From Branchipolynoe longqiensis (taxonomy: Eukaryota; Annelida; Polychaeta; Phyllodocida; Polynoidae): DNA of 64,000 nucleotides. The stretch is taken from assembly GCA_030323885.1 (NCBI GenBank), contig CM059192.1, positions 69,628,877 through 69,692,876 on the forward strand. The letters are read 5' to 3'. The notes beneath the pieces were generated by a model. It saw nothing but the letters and a program-made list of their open reading frames with translations, was not told the origin of the DNA and ran no database searches. A program made the translations under genes and the position numbers. Position 1 is the stretch's first letter. The number at the start of each line of letters is the position of its first letter. Below are positions 13,101 to 28,100 of the stretch, in pieces.

Positions 13101-16100
13101 CTCTTTTTGTATATTGAACCACAGATAATAGAGGGATAGATGGTTAAGTGACGTCATGAAAGCGTGATAATTGGCCATTTTGAAAGTGTGATAATTGTCC
13201 GCGTCATTCATATGCTATCGCCTAGTAGCACGTTTCCCGGCGTTTACAGATATAGTCCACCTTCTTGGGATATAGAATTATGGCTGTTCTGTAGGTTTAT
13301 GCTGCATACTCAGCTCTCAACTTCAGAATTAATCTAAACAAGGCAAATAAAGTTCTTATCCCAACTACTAGTACTAGTAGTAGTACTACTAGCAAGGATT
13401 TGATGTTGCCCCTATCATCACTCATTATCATGCTTTCAATATGGCGGCCATATTCTCGGATTGCATGCTGGGAGAGCCTCAAACAGCCTAGCTTTGCCAT
13501 CCTTATAATATATAAAATCCTTGATTGAACCACCGGACGCAGTAGCCGAGTCTATAGAGCGCAGGCTTCTTGTGTGGAAGGTTGGGAGTTTCGAATCCCG
13601 ACAGAGTCAAATCAAATCAATGACTTACAAAATTGATATTTGTCGCTACCTAACCTGGCACTCAGCACTACTAGGATAGGGTAAGGGACTGATTAGCTCA
13701 GTATCAGGGTAATGTGATGGAGTGGAAAATCAGGTCATGGTGCTGGTGGCCTGGTATCCCAGTGGTGCAGCACTATGAAGTTGCCATGAGTGTGCACTGT
13801 CAAAAGTCGGTGTCTATCCTGATATGACCTTAGATGTTGCCAGGATGTATAGCTCCAACAAACAAAAATATGACCTTAGATGTTGCTAGAACATAAACCC
13901 CAAACAATGATGCTATAATACAGTCACTATAAGGACAGTTGAAACCTGACTTCCAGCATTTTTCAACGATTCACACCAGACATGGTGGCCGAATCGGGAG
14001 AGTACCGGCTTCCCATGTGGAAGGTCGAGAGTTCAAATCCCGGTCGAGTCAAACCAATGACATACAAAATTGATACTTGTCGCTTCCTAGCCAAGCACTC
14101 AACATTATTAGGATAGGGCAAGGACTGGTTGTCTCGGTATCAGGTCATGGTGCTGGCTGCCTTGTCTCCCAGTGGGGCAACACTGTAACTATGAAGTTGC
14201 CATGAGTGCGCACTGTCACAAGTCGGTAACCGCCCTGATATGACCTTAAATGTTACCAGGACGTAAAACTAACTGCGATTCACTGACAGTGCTAATCCTA
14301 TGGTTGACTATCCACGTTTTCACGAAATTTGCTGCTGGTTCTACCAGAAGCCACTAGGTGATGCCAAGTTCTTGCCTAATTTCCGCTTCTTTTTTTGTTG
14401 TACACCACAGCTTGGTTCTGTCGGAACCCGCTAGGTGGCGTCAAGGTCATGGCCTGATTTCCTTTATTTTTGCCAGAGAACACTTCCATCCCTAAAGACA
14501 GAACAACAAAAATCGGTGATTATCCCTGCTCGTGCCTGAAAAATCGGCCGCCCCTGATTTAAAAAATTTTAAATAAAAAAATAAAGCTGTTAAAAATGTG
14601 TCGGGCTAGCAGCAATAAACTTTGATAAGCACACAATCTGTGCAACATAGTTATGTTTTCCATCTACGTCATATGCCAGACGTTATACCTAACTGAAAAA
14701 AAATATGTCGTAGGGGTGATGAAAATGGGAAATATTGCGCCTAGAGCGGGACTCGAACCCACATCACGCTACCCATGCCTACCTGACTATGTGGTTACTT
14801 GCCCAAGGGGTCAGCGCAGCCTACTACACTCGTCCCCCTGGAATTGTAAGTCTTTTAAATGGTCATTTAATGCTTACAATTACATACATACATACAGGCA
14901 ATGCACTTACACATACATACACAGGGTAGATTCAACAACCATATAGCGCATAGTTTCTACAGGATCGTGGTCACGGCAACCAGTGTCATGGGGGTGATGA
15001 AAAAGGGAAATATTGCGCCTAGAGGAGGACTCAAACCCACATCTCTTTGCATTCCGGGCCAGTGTGCTAACCATTACACCACCTAGGCTCCCTGATATCA
15101 ACACGCTACCCATGCCTACCTGACTATGTGGTTACTTGCCCGAGAGGTCAGCGCAGCCTACTACAAATATATATAAATAAAAACTGACCGCCCGCCCCTG
15201 ATTTATGTCATGAAAAAGGACGATCACCAACTTGTATTTTTATTTGGCCTCATCTTGGTATGATGTGTGTTTCAGTTGTACCCCTTAGTAAGGCGAGGCA
15301 TGACTGACACGCTCTCCGCCCTGTGCACCACGCCCCCTGGTAGGCTGCTGACAGTACCGGCCGCCCTGAAGGACTCATTCAAGGGCATGCTCAGTGATCT
15401 GTGCGGCCTTGACCGTGACGCTCTCACCAAGGAACTGACTGGGGTCATTGACATTGACCGCCTGAGTCACGTGGTAAGTGAAGCAGGAATGTCATTGACA
15501 CATTTTGTGTGTCAGGCGTATGAGACGTGCGTCATGCGTATGTGACGTGCGTCATGCATATGCGACGTGCGTCATGCGTATGTGGCATGCGTCTGAGGAT
15601 AATGTGACTGAGTGAGATATCAGGTCATGGTGTTGGCATCCTGGTCTCCCAGTAGGGCAGCACTATAAAGTCGCCATGAGCGCGCACTGTCACAAGTGGG
15701 TACCCATCCTGATATGACCTTAGATGTTGCCAGGACGTAAAACTCCAGCAACCAACCAACCAACCCCCCAAAGGTCCCCTCCCCCCATCCTGATTCTCAG
15801 TTTCTTTTTTTCTGATGTCCAATACCCTATTATCGTCCACAGCCTGACTAAAAAAGGGAAAATACCACTTTTAAGGCCCTTAACATGTTTAAATTGCTTG
15901 AGTTTCTGGGGGGCATTACCCCCCGGGCCCCCATTGGGGTTCTGCCTTGGATCCTGCTTGGTCTTGGCCGACCCCCTCCCCCCCCCTGGACCCCCTCCCC
16001 AAAAGAAAAAACAAACAAAAAACAGCCTAATTTTCAGGTTTTTGTTGTTGTTGTTGTTGATCGCCATTCACATCCCATGTAAATGCCCCTATTATCGCTC

Positions 16101-19100
16101 ACAGCCTGAAGGGACGAGCCCTGAACGCCCGCCCGGCGAGCTTCTGACGAGTGTAGAGCGACTGGTCCGGGAGCTCTCCTCACTGTCGGCGCCCGACCTG
16201 GCCGACCTGAGCTACTCACTGAACATGACCTGGATGGACGAGCACACGTGGGCAGCCCTACTCCAGCGTATCGAGGCGCCGCTCCAGGGCAAGCCGACCA
16301 GCGACCTGTGAGTTATTGTCCACCAACCCACGCGTTCGAATCCTGGTCGAGTCAAACCGATGACTTAAAGATTGATACTTGTTGCTTCTTAGCTTGGTGC
16401 TCGGCATTACTAGGATAGGGCAAGGACTCTTTGGTTGGCTCAGTGTCAGGATAATATGACTGGGTGAGATATTGGGTCATGGTGCTGGTGGTCTGTTCTC
16501 CCAGTGGGGAAGCACTAAAATGTTGCCATGAGTGCGCACTGTCACAAGTCGGCATCCTTTCTGATATAAACTTAGATGTTGTCAGGACGTAAAACTCCAA
16601 CAACCAACCGACATTATTGTCCACCTCTGCCACCTTTAAGGTTGCATAGTCTGATGGCTTTTGGATTTGACTTGTTTTTGAGATAAATAAATATATCAGG
16701 TTGACCATTATAACCTACTATTCATTTTTTATCTTTTATGAAAAATTGCTAATTCTGGGGCAATTTGAGCTGGAAGAAGCCAATTTCGGCAAGCTTGATC
16801 TCCAACAACCAACCAACGTGTGCTTATAGTTATACGTGTGCTTATGCATGTGTCCGTGTGCCTGTGCGTGTGCCTATGCGTGTGTACAATCATATCTTTT
16901 GATTATAGCCCGTCATTGTAGTCCTATCTGTCTATTTCAGCTTGACCTCGATGTGGCAGCGGGTGACCCGGGTCATGGAAGCTGCGTCACGTGACTCACG
17001 CCACACTCTCGGTGACCTAAATAGACTCGTCGCCAAGGTTACCCACTTTACTGACGCGCTCCATGAGCAAGTCCGCCAACTTCTCGGTTTGTCTCAATTC
17101 TTTGTTCCCCCCCCCCCCCACAAAATCTTGTTTGACATGCTCCTCACCTTCTGTATGTTGTTACCTAGCCTGTAACTCGGTATTACTAGGATAGGGCAAG
17201 GACTGGTTAGCTCAGTGTCAGGATAGTGTGACTGAGTGGGATATACGGTCATGGTGCCGGTGGCCTATTCTCCCAGTAGGGTAGTGCTATAAAGTCGCCA
17301 TGAGGGTGCAGTGTCACAAGTCGGTGCCTGTCCTGATATGACCTTAGATGTTGCTAGGATGTAGAACTCCAGCAAACACAAACAAACACCTCCTTTAATT
17401 CTCGATTTGTCTGAATATATATATTTTGTGCAGAATTTCTTTGGGGCGGAGGGGGGGGCCCTTCTTGGGGCGGGGGCCCTTCTTGGGGCGGGGGGCCCTT
17501 TCTTAATCGAAGCCATCGCAGTCAAAATCTTTGCACTTGAAACTTCATTGAACAATAAGTAAGCCCAAAGACCCTAGAACGGCTCACTCAGCCTGTACTG
17601 TGTAATCAAAATGATCAAACCTACCACCTGGTCCGCTGGCCGTTCTCTTGATTGCACAGTTGCTATATTATATGTATAAATGTATACATGAATTGAATGT
17701 GAAAGATGTGTGATGATGGCGATGCTGATGATGATGCTGATGCTGATGATGATGCATATTTGTTCATAGCAAATTTCATATTGATGTGTATTCATACTTA
17801 CCTATATCATGTATAATATAATTATATGTGTTTACATGTGAAACACCAACCAGCAGCTGGGCTGATCAAACCGACCACAAGGTGGCACTGCAAAATTTAC
17901 ATTACCATGGGAGAGATGGGGAGTGAGCTGGTGAGCTGTCTTAGTGTTATAGGGTCTTTGTTAAGCCTTCGAGCCTAGACACCTCACAGACGAAGTCCTC
18001 ATTTATCATTGCCAGATAAGGACCTTTCCGCGGATGACTTCCGGGCCCTTTTCGGGCCCTCCTCTCGGTCCGAGGCCAGTCAGCTGATCGCCAACGTGGC
18101 TCGAGTCCCCGCAGTGGTTGACGTGCTCGTCAGCACGGCGGTGCTGCGGCCTGGCCAGGTAGGTACCCGGCGAGCTGGGACCCTGTCCATGCCTCCTTAA
18201 GCTAAGATTCCTTACACGCGGCATGCAGTATGCGAATGCGAATGCTCCAAGAAATCGAAACGCCTTGAAGTCAATGGGCTACATTCCTTACACGTGGTAT
18301 GCGAATGTGAATGCGAATGCGAATGCGAATATGGAAACTCGATCGGTCCTTATAGCGATCGGTGCGGCATGCGGTATGCGAATAGAAACCTCAGTCGCAC
18401 ATGTCCATTAGTTTTAGATGAGGAGAGGCGACTGATCATTACGGAACGGTCACACACAGGTGTGCGGAGGGGAAACATGGTGGTGGTGGTGGTGGGGAGA
18501 CGCATGTTGCTTACCGCGTAGAAGGAATCCTCCCATTCGCATACCGCACCGTGTATAAGGAATCTTAGCTTTACGCTACTGGCTGAGTGGGTGGGGTGGC
18601 TGAGCGGGTAGAGCATGCGCTTCCCATCCGGCAGGTTGTAGGGACCAATCCCCGATCCAATCAAAGTTAAAGATTTATATAACTGATGCTTGTTGCTGCC
18701 TTGTCTGGTGCTCGGCATTACTAATACTACAGTATAATCCCATTAAACCAAGCTCGGTTAAACCAAACCATCGGTTAATCCAAACCATCGGTTAATCCAA
18801 ACCATCGGTTAATCCAAACCATCGGTTAATCCAAACTTTTTTTGGCGGCCCAGCAAAATACTACCATTTATCAGATAAAAAAGACGGTTAAGCCAAAGTT
18901 GGTTAAACCAATGTTGGTTAATCAAAATTATCGGTTAATCCAAACATTGTCGGACCCCAGGCCACTTCCGGTATGGCTAAAGCAAACTTTAATGTGGTTA
19001 TAAGGTCATCTGAGACCCCACCAACTTTTTTTATATGATAGATGATAGTATTTTGCTGGGCCGCCGAAAAAAGTTTGGATTAACCGATCGTTTGGTTTAA

Positions 19101-22100
19101 TCGAGCTTGGTTTATATACATAAAAAAACAATAATCAAAGTGTCGACATACATTGTATATTACATTCATAATGCACCCGCATTTTGCCAAAGCCAAGTCA
19201 AAGTCGAAGCCAAAGCTCGGTTACACCATTGATCGGTTAATCCAAAAAAATTTCTAGGGTCCCTTCAAGTTTGGTTTAACGGGGTTATCCTGTAGTGACT
19301 AGTTGTGTAGTAGTCTGCATTGACCTCTCACTGCGAGTGTCTCGGGCAAGGAGTCGGGTAGACATGGATATGGTGATTGCATCAGGGAACTCTCACAAAC
19401 AAACCTAACCTATCACTACCTAAGATAGCTTGTTATAACCTAACCTGTCACAACCTAACCTATCACTACATAACTTAACCTGACATAACATAAACTGTCA
19501 TAACCGAACCTGTCATAACATAGCCTGTCATAATTTAACCTGTCATAACCTAACCTGTCATAACTTAACCTGTCATGACAACTTGTCATAACCGAACCTG
19601 TCATAAACTAACCTGTAATCAACTAACCTGTCATAGCCGAACCTGTCATAGCCGAACCTGTCATAACTGAACCTGTCATAACTGAACCTGTCATAACCTA
19701 ACCTGTCATAACCTAACCTGTCATAACCTAACCTGTCATAACCTAACCTGTCATAACCTAACCTGTCATAACCTAACCTGTCATAACCTAACCTGTCATA
19801 ACCTAACATGTCATAACCTAACATGTCATAACCTAACATGTCATAACCTAAAATGTCATAACCTAACCTATCATAACATAACCGGTCATAACATAACTGG
19901 TCATAACATAACCGGTTTGTTTTGGTTTTTTTTTTATAACCTGTCATAACATAACCTATCATAACATAACCTGTCATAACATAACCTGTCATAACCGAAC
20001 CTGTTATCACCTGGTTTAGCGTTTCATAACCTAACCTAGCCTGTCATAGCGTAACCTGAGCTGGCGCAACCTTACTTATCCTATCATAACACTATGTTTA
20101 TGTATTTCACATGTGTATGTATCCAGTTCTCCATCTCACTTCAGCTATCCACCTTCCTGGCGGGTGACGTCACAGCCATCTGTCGTGATGTGGCGCACAT
20201 GGAGATTCCCAAGCATGCGCAGATCCAATACAGGTTCTTCGTGTCTGACATGTGCAACATCAACTTCACGCGTCTGAAGCATCAACTGGACGGAGTGGTC
20301 GACCTGACACGGATAGAGGAAGTTGTGAGTGTACACCTATGCAGCTCAGTTAGAGAATTGTTGATGATGATGATGCTGATGATGATGAGGTTATTAATAC
20401 TTATATTCCTGCCCCAGAATATATACCAGGGCTGAAAAATGTCCGCCATTTCGCGGATATCCGTGATCTTTGATATTCACCAATTAACTCACACAAATGC
20501 CAGCAATTGGTTAGTCTGAATTCCAGTTTGATATGACCTTAGATGTTGTTAGAACATGAAACCCAAGCAAGATAGAGTTTGGCATGAGTGATAATACAGT
20601 CACAATAAGGACAGGGCGCGTTGGCCGAATCGATAGAGCGCGGGCCTCACGTGCGGAAGGTTGGGAGTTTGGTTCCTGGTCGAGTCAAGCCAATGACTTA
20701 TAAAACTGATACTTGTCGCTTCATTGCTTGCCACTTGGCATTAATAGGATAGGGCATGGACTGGATAGCTCAGTGTCAGGATAATGTGATTCAGTGGGAT
20801 ATCAGGTCATGCTGCCAGTGGCATAATTTCCCAGTGGGGCAGCACTATAAAGTCACCATGAGTGTGCACTGTCAAAAGTCGGTATGCATCCTAATATGAC
20901 CTTAGATGTTGCCAGGGCATAAAACTCTAACAACCAACCATTCTCTGCACCCCTCCGCAGTTGAAGTCCAACACCTCTGCGCCAGGCGACATCTCTGCGC
21001 TGATGGAGGCTACGGATGAACTGCTCAGAGTGCTGCACACCGCAGACACCAGGTACCAGCTGACCTCCAGGCTCTGGCAGAGGTCACCCTCCTGGAACCG
21101 CATCGTGTGGACGCTGGGCAGAGAGGTCAGCACCAGCAGGATGCTCATGAAGTGAGTAAGAGAAGTGTGGCGCTGGTCGCCTATAGAGACATTTAGCACA
21201 TTTAGGACATTTGAGACATTTCCCGATTGATCCTACTCAGTAGCCACATTTCCAGTTTGGGCTATTTTCTGTTCCAACCAGTGATCCACAACTGGTTCAT
21301 CAAAAGCTGTAGTATGTCCTGTCCTGTCTGTAGGAAAGTGCATATAAAAGGCCCCTTGCAGCTTATCAGAAAGAGTAGCCATTTTTCCTCTAAGGAAATA
21401 TGTCAGAATGACCATATGCTTGATGTCCAATAGCCGATGATAAAAATCAATGTGCTCTAGAGACCTTGAATAAAACAAACTTTTTTGGGGACATTCGAGA
21501 CATTTTAAACATTTAAGGCATTTAAGACATTTAAGGCATTTAAGACATTTTTATTCACAATTTCCATTCACAGTCCACAAACATAAATTAACCTGTTTTT
21601 ATATGGTTAACATTTGAGATATTTGAAGTGCAAACATAGAGAATTAATTTTGGCAAGCAGTATTAACGCCATAGGCGTCTGCCATAACAGGTTCTATTAA
21701 ATTGCCTCTGTATTCCGTTCTATGTAATGACAAATGTTTAATAAATGCACCAGTATCTATTTTAGATGTGTAGAAACAAATCTAGATAATTGTTTTGGTT
21801 TTGAAAATTTGATGTTTTCATCAGACTATGCAGCTTTAATCAACAAATGTAACAAATATTGTCCGAATAATTCTAATCCTTTTTTGGCTCACTGTCCTCA
21901 GCTTGCCGGCCGTGCTGGGCAAGATGTCTCCGAAGGATGTAGACACACTGAATTCTGAACTGGGGCTCCCAAGTGGAACTGGAAACATTGTCACCAAGGT
22001 CTCCAACGTCATCGACGTGCTCACTCAGCAGATGACGTCACTTCGAAGTAAGCTATCAATGCATGTTCGTGACCATCCAAAATACATTAACATATAACAT

Positions 22101-25100
22101 TTAATAGAGCGAAATCACATTGCCACTGTGTCTATAGACCGGATGCAGTGACCGCATCGATGGAGCACAGGCTTCAGGGATGAAAGATCTCCGCGATTCC
22201 GCGGATTTCCGGGATTTTTCAATCCCGCAGCACCATCAGCGTATACTAATATGTGGTGCTGACGCCGCAGCACTATCATCGTATACTACTAATATTAATA
22301 AATGCTCTAAGCATCGCAGCACTATCAGCATACACTATTAATACATGCTTCAAATGGTGCAGCACTTTCAGCGTATACTAATATATATGAAATTCGACGG
22401 TAATTTTCCGCGATTCCCTGACAATGCTAAACCTATGGGAGAATATCAGCATTTCCGCTTTTTTTCCCGGAGAGCACTTTCATCCCTGAGGCTTCCCGTG
22501 CGGGAGTTCGAATCCCAGCCTAGTCAAACCAATGACTTATAAAATTGATACTTGTCGCTTCCTTGCTTGGTGCTCGACATTAATAGGATAGGGCAAGGAT
22601 TGCTTAGCTCACTGTCGGGATAATGTGACTGAGTGGGATATCAGGTCATGGTGCCGGTGGCCTGGTCTCTCAGTGGGGCCAGCACTATGAGTGCGCACTG
22701 TCACAAATTGGTACTGATCCTGATCCTGATGTGCCCTTAGCTGTTGCCAGGCTGTAAAACTCCAAGTAACAAACAACAACAACAAACGTCCCACTACTTT
22801 TGAAGTGAAGAATATAATCAAACAGCTTATTAGACTTTAAAAGTCAAATCGAGAGCATTCTGTGGTCGCCCTCTTGTCTGTTTGCATTCTCTCCAAATTT
22901 AACCAACTCTGAGCCAATATAGATAAACACTGCAAACTGGAACCACCCCTCCTCCAGTTAATTCCTACTGAAGTAGTTTTTGCTCAAAGTTAAGCATGGT
23001 TGTCATTCATTCACCCTTGCTCTGGGTAGGGTTGAATCTTTGATCTAACTCACTGCCACTAGGCGCGGAGGCCGAATCGGTAGAGCGCGGGCCTCGCGTA
23101 CGGAAGATCGGGAGCTTATATAATTGATACTTGTTGCTTCCTTGCTTGGCGCTCAGCATTAATAATAGGATAGGGCAAGGACTGGTTAGCCCATTGTCAG
23201 GATAATGACTGAGTGGGATATTGTTTCATGGTGCCAACGGCCTCGTCACCCAGTGGGGCAGCACTATGAAGTCACTGTGAATGGGACTGAGTGGGATATC
23301 AGGCCATTTCCCTGTTGGGCAGCACCATAAAGTCGCCATGAGTGAATACCCATCCTGATATGACCTTAGATGTTGCCAGGACGTAAAACTCCAACAACCA
23401 ACCAACCAACTCACTGCTATCTCTGGGTTCTCTCACTAGGTGCCAACCTGAGCGTCTCTGAGCTGGCAATGTCGCGCCCTCTAGTGGCGAAACTTGTCAA
23501 CCTGCTCCCCGACCTGCCGGCCTTTACCGAAGTCATCGCCCGAACATGGATCCTGCACCAAGAACAGGTATACAGTCAACCCTCATTAATCTGGACTACT
23601 TTGTTCCCAACATCAAATGTCACATTAGTGAGAATAATAGATAAATGATTGAACCCAATTTATTTAACAGACCCCTTCCCGTCATTGCCCGTACTTGGAT
23701 CCTGCACCCAGAACAAGTAGTCTACAGTCAACCCTCCTTAATTTATACTATTTTTGTTCCCAACATCTAATGTCAGATTTGCGGGAATATTGGATAAATG
23801 ATTCTGAACCTAATTTTTGTACGCACCCCTCCCCTTCAACCAAAAGCAGAAAATGTTAGAAATATCTCTTCTATGGTTGTTTTATGTTTTGGTCAGTTAG
23901 TGAGATTTTGTGTGTAAATGGGGAAGGATTAATGCAAGTTGACTAAACATGACCTAGATTTTATAATGCATACATTGGAAATGACTGATTCTGGATTCGA
24001 TATACAGTGCAACCTCTCTAACCGACCACCTCCACAGACCGACCACTCCCTTATATCGATCACGTTATGTGGGTCCCATTGCAATGATATTCTAACTCCG
24101 TAAACCAACCACTTCCATAAATGGACCACTTAAAGTCGGTCCCAAGGTCGGTCGATTTAGAGAGGTTTTACTATGCAGTTAATAGGAAAATAAGTTCAGT
24201 CAAAGGAGGACATTTTTACCAAGCGCTAAATCGGGCTACAAATCAACGTTAGTCAACAACTGGTTCACCAAAGGTTGTGGTATGTGCTTTTCTGTCCCCT
24301 CTAACAAAATAAAAAAGCAGAAATAAAATGAATGAAATGTGTATCCAAATATCACGAAAATGATGGAATAAAAGCACAGATTTTTTTTCGGGGGGATGCC
24401 CCCAAACCACCTAAAAAAAAGAAGAAAGTTTGTTTGATTTAACTACACCTCTAGAGCACATAGATTTTTATCATCGGCTATTGGACGTCAACCATATGGT
24501 CATTCTGACATATTTCTTTGGAGGAAACCCACTGCCCCCACATAGGCTACTCTTTCCAATAAGCAGCAAGGGATCTTTTATATGCACTTTCCCACAGACA
24601 GGACAACACATACCAGTTGTAGACCAGTTGTGAACCACTGGTTGGAACGGAAAATAGCCCAAACTGCAAATGTGTCCACTGGGCAGGATCGATTGGATGA
24701 CCGACACCTTCACAGGTGGACACTACTGTCTGAGCTACGTCCCGCTCCATCCAAACCAACTAGCTTTGTAAACCGTTGACCCTCACACAGTCGCCCCAAC
24801 ATGACTTTACTCACAGCTTCATCCAGAACCCGCCCCCCCTCAATCCCCTCCACTGGTCGTGTGTTTCACACTTTCACAGTGGTTCACATAAGGAGAGTGA
24901 AACCTTTGGTGTTGGTGCATGCCTTAATATGACCCCAGCTGTTGCTAGGACGTAAAGCCCTCAACAAGAACAACAAATGCACTGACGCCATACTCCCATG
25001 TTTACTTCTCCAGTTACAAGGTCTGTATGCTGGAGACATGGCGTCGATCTGTAGCAACGCGTCCGCCATCTTTGATGTGCCTGAGACGAGTGCTGCCCCC

Positions 25101-28100
25101 TTCCGGAGGGTGCTGGAAACAATGTGCACCGTGGACTACCAGCGACTGGCCGAGGAGCTGGACGGCCTGATCGGTGTTGGCGCCATTGCAAAGGAGGTGA
25201 GTGGTTGGTTACATGCATACATGCGCATTGTGGTGTTCTCTGTGGTGGAGTGGTTAGTGTCTGACTTTTTTCTAGGTCAGACTCCTAATCTGAAGGTTGA
25301 TGGTTTGATTTCCCATGCCGTCACCTCTTCCAATTTAAATTTCACCCACTGATTATAACTTACAGAGTCATCAAAGGCCAGTTGCTCTGGTACCATGTCT
25401 ACATGGTATGGGAGGTTAAAAATCCCTTGGGTTGGTAAAAGTGTAGGCTCAGGCTTTCTATCGACCAACGGTCTATTGGTGAAAACAAGTCTATTCAGAC
25501 TTATCCATGATAGGCAGTATAAACCTTCAAGAAGAAAAATGTGTTTATGCATACATACATAAATGGGTACATGCATACATGCATGCATACATGCATGCGT
25601 ACATGCATGCGTACATGCATGCGTACATGCATACATGCATGCGTAATACATACATGCATGCCTACATGCATGCTTGCATACTTGTGTACATGCATACTTG
25701 TGTAGTAGGCTGCACTGACCTCTCAGGCAAATAACCACATAGACAGGTATGCATGGGTAGTGTGTTGATATCAGGGAGCCTAGGTGGTGTAATGGTTAGC
25801 ACACTGGCCAGGAATGCAACGAGATGTGGGTTCGAGTCCCGTTCTAGGCGCAATATTTCCAATTTTCATCACCCCCATGACACTTGTATGCTTGCTTGCA
25901 TACATGCATGCTGGCATACATGCATGCTTGTGTACATGCATACTTGCATGATTGCATACATGCATGCTTGCATACATGCATGCTTGCATACATGCATGCT
26001 TGTGTACATGCATACTTGCATGATTGCATACATGTATGCTTGCATACATGTATGCTTGCATACATGCATGCTTGTTACGTACATGCTTGCAGGCTTGCGT
26101 ACTTATGTACATGCTTGCATGCTTGCGTACTTACTTGCATGCTTACGTACATGCTTGCATATTTACGTACATGCTTCCATGTTTGCATACTTATGTACAT
26201 GTATACATGCATACACATATACATGCATACACATATACATGCATACATACATGCATACACTCAAAAATGCGTACACACAAGCACACATACACACAAACGC
26301 CTGCATGTACACATGCACACACGCATGTGTACATGCATCCATGCATAAATACATGCACACATGTACATTAACAAACCAACCACGGGGAGCTTATTGTGAT
26401 TGATTTTCAGTTTAATGCCATGTCGACAACAAAGGCCCATATTCTTGGCAAAAAAGGGGAAAATAATAATAAGAAAAAACACCCCAAAAAAGATTGTCTT
26501 CATATCGTTGCAGCTAAATTCTCCCACAACACCCCAGCCGATTAACATGACGGAACTCGTCACCAAGGTGAGCAACTTGTCCGAGCTGCTCAAGACGGCC
26601 TTGACCTCCCCGCCCCAGCTCGGCCGGAAGTGGACAGCCTGGCTGAACAGTACCGCCTGGGACGCCACCACGCGGCGAATCGGCGAACTACTGCAGCAGG
26701 TCGCCAAGGCGGACCCATTGACGCAGTGAGTGGACGCGCATGTTTTTTTGTTGTTGAAGTGTTTTTATTCCTCTGAATAACATGTTTGTCAGTGGTTTAT
26801 ACACAGGTCTTCCAGCCCTAATTACAATTGCCACTACACACTAAACAAATTTACAGCAATATAGATAGACAATTACAAGACAACAAGCAAAGCATCGATA
26901 TGTAAGGAATGACAGGTAAGAAATAAGAGAAAAAAGAAACATAGGGAGGTACTTCTGTTAGACTAGTATGGTAAGCATTTGTATAGGGGGGGGGGGGCAT
27001 AACTGATTATCTTTCTAGAGGTGACATACTCGTTGAAAGGGTGATGGTGGGATGTAGGGTGGGGCTTTGTGTTTGAATAGGTCTTCATGCTAATCTCAGG
27101 TGTGGCATATTGAGTGAGTAAAGCCTGGTACACACCTCCCGTATACTATTCACACGCTAAAACTGACTGCCTGACGGTACCCGTTACAACCCGACCCGTC
27201 CCGTTTCCCAACTAAAACTGCCCAATTCAATTTTCTAATCTCATAAAACCCAGTACACACCTCCCGTATAAAACCTAAAACTGAGTTTTAAGTCGTGAAT
27301 CGGAAGGCATTGGTGTGATAGGGGGTCACACACCTGAAGACTGAAACCGACTAAAACTCAAACTTTGTCGCGAAATGGGCGGTTTTAGGTTTTATACGGG
27401 AGGTGTGTACCGGGCTTTAGTAGGTTAATATAGTTTAATCATGGTTACGGTTGGTTATTGGGGTTTTACGTCCTAGCAACATCTAGGGGCTTTGCGATGA
27501 TCGTAGTACCCTTCCATTTATTTATTCATTTTTACTCCGGGGGTTATGTTTGATATTTGCAAGAGTATCTAATACATTTAATTTACATGCTCCGTTGATT
27601 TAGAGTTTTTGTCACATTTTCTTTTAAATCTGAGCAAATAGCTGCTTCAGTAGGAATTACTTGTGGAGGTAGTGATTCCAGTGTGCAGTGTTTATCTATA
27701 TTGGTGTGAAGTTGAGAAATGGAGAGAGAATGTAAAAAAAAACCACAAGATGGCGACCCCAGAAAGCTCTCGATGTGACTTTTAAACTTGCATAGTCCGA
27801 TGATTTTGAGTTTCTGTAATTTTTCTGAGATAAATATATTAGATCGATCACTAGTATCTACTTTACATTAGTTTAAAGTTACTTTTATTTTGAATGGTAA
27901 ACCTTTGAGATATTTGAAGTGCAAACATGGAAAATTAATTTTGGCAAGCTTGCCAAAACTCGGACACCATAGACTTCTACAGTAACATGTTCTATTAAAT
28001 TGACTCAGTATTCCCTTCTATGCAGAATCAAATGTTCAATAAGTGCATCAGTATCTAAGTTAGATATGTAAAAATCAAATCTAGATAATTGTTTTGGTTT

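Noticed and set aside
25775..25860. Possible tRNA gene (gcctaggtggtgtaatggtt...gggttcgagtcccg)
   Set aside because: Same head occurs in at least five SINE2 copies with a conserved non-tRNA body and no clear cloverleaf.
25277..26403. Cys/His/Met-rich frames up to 216 codons on both strands
   Set aside because: Generated by the self-complementary CATGCATACATG minisatellite with a SINE2 in the middle.
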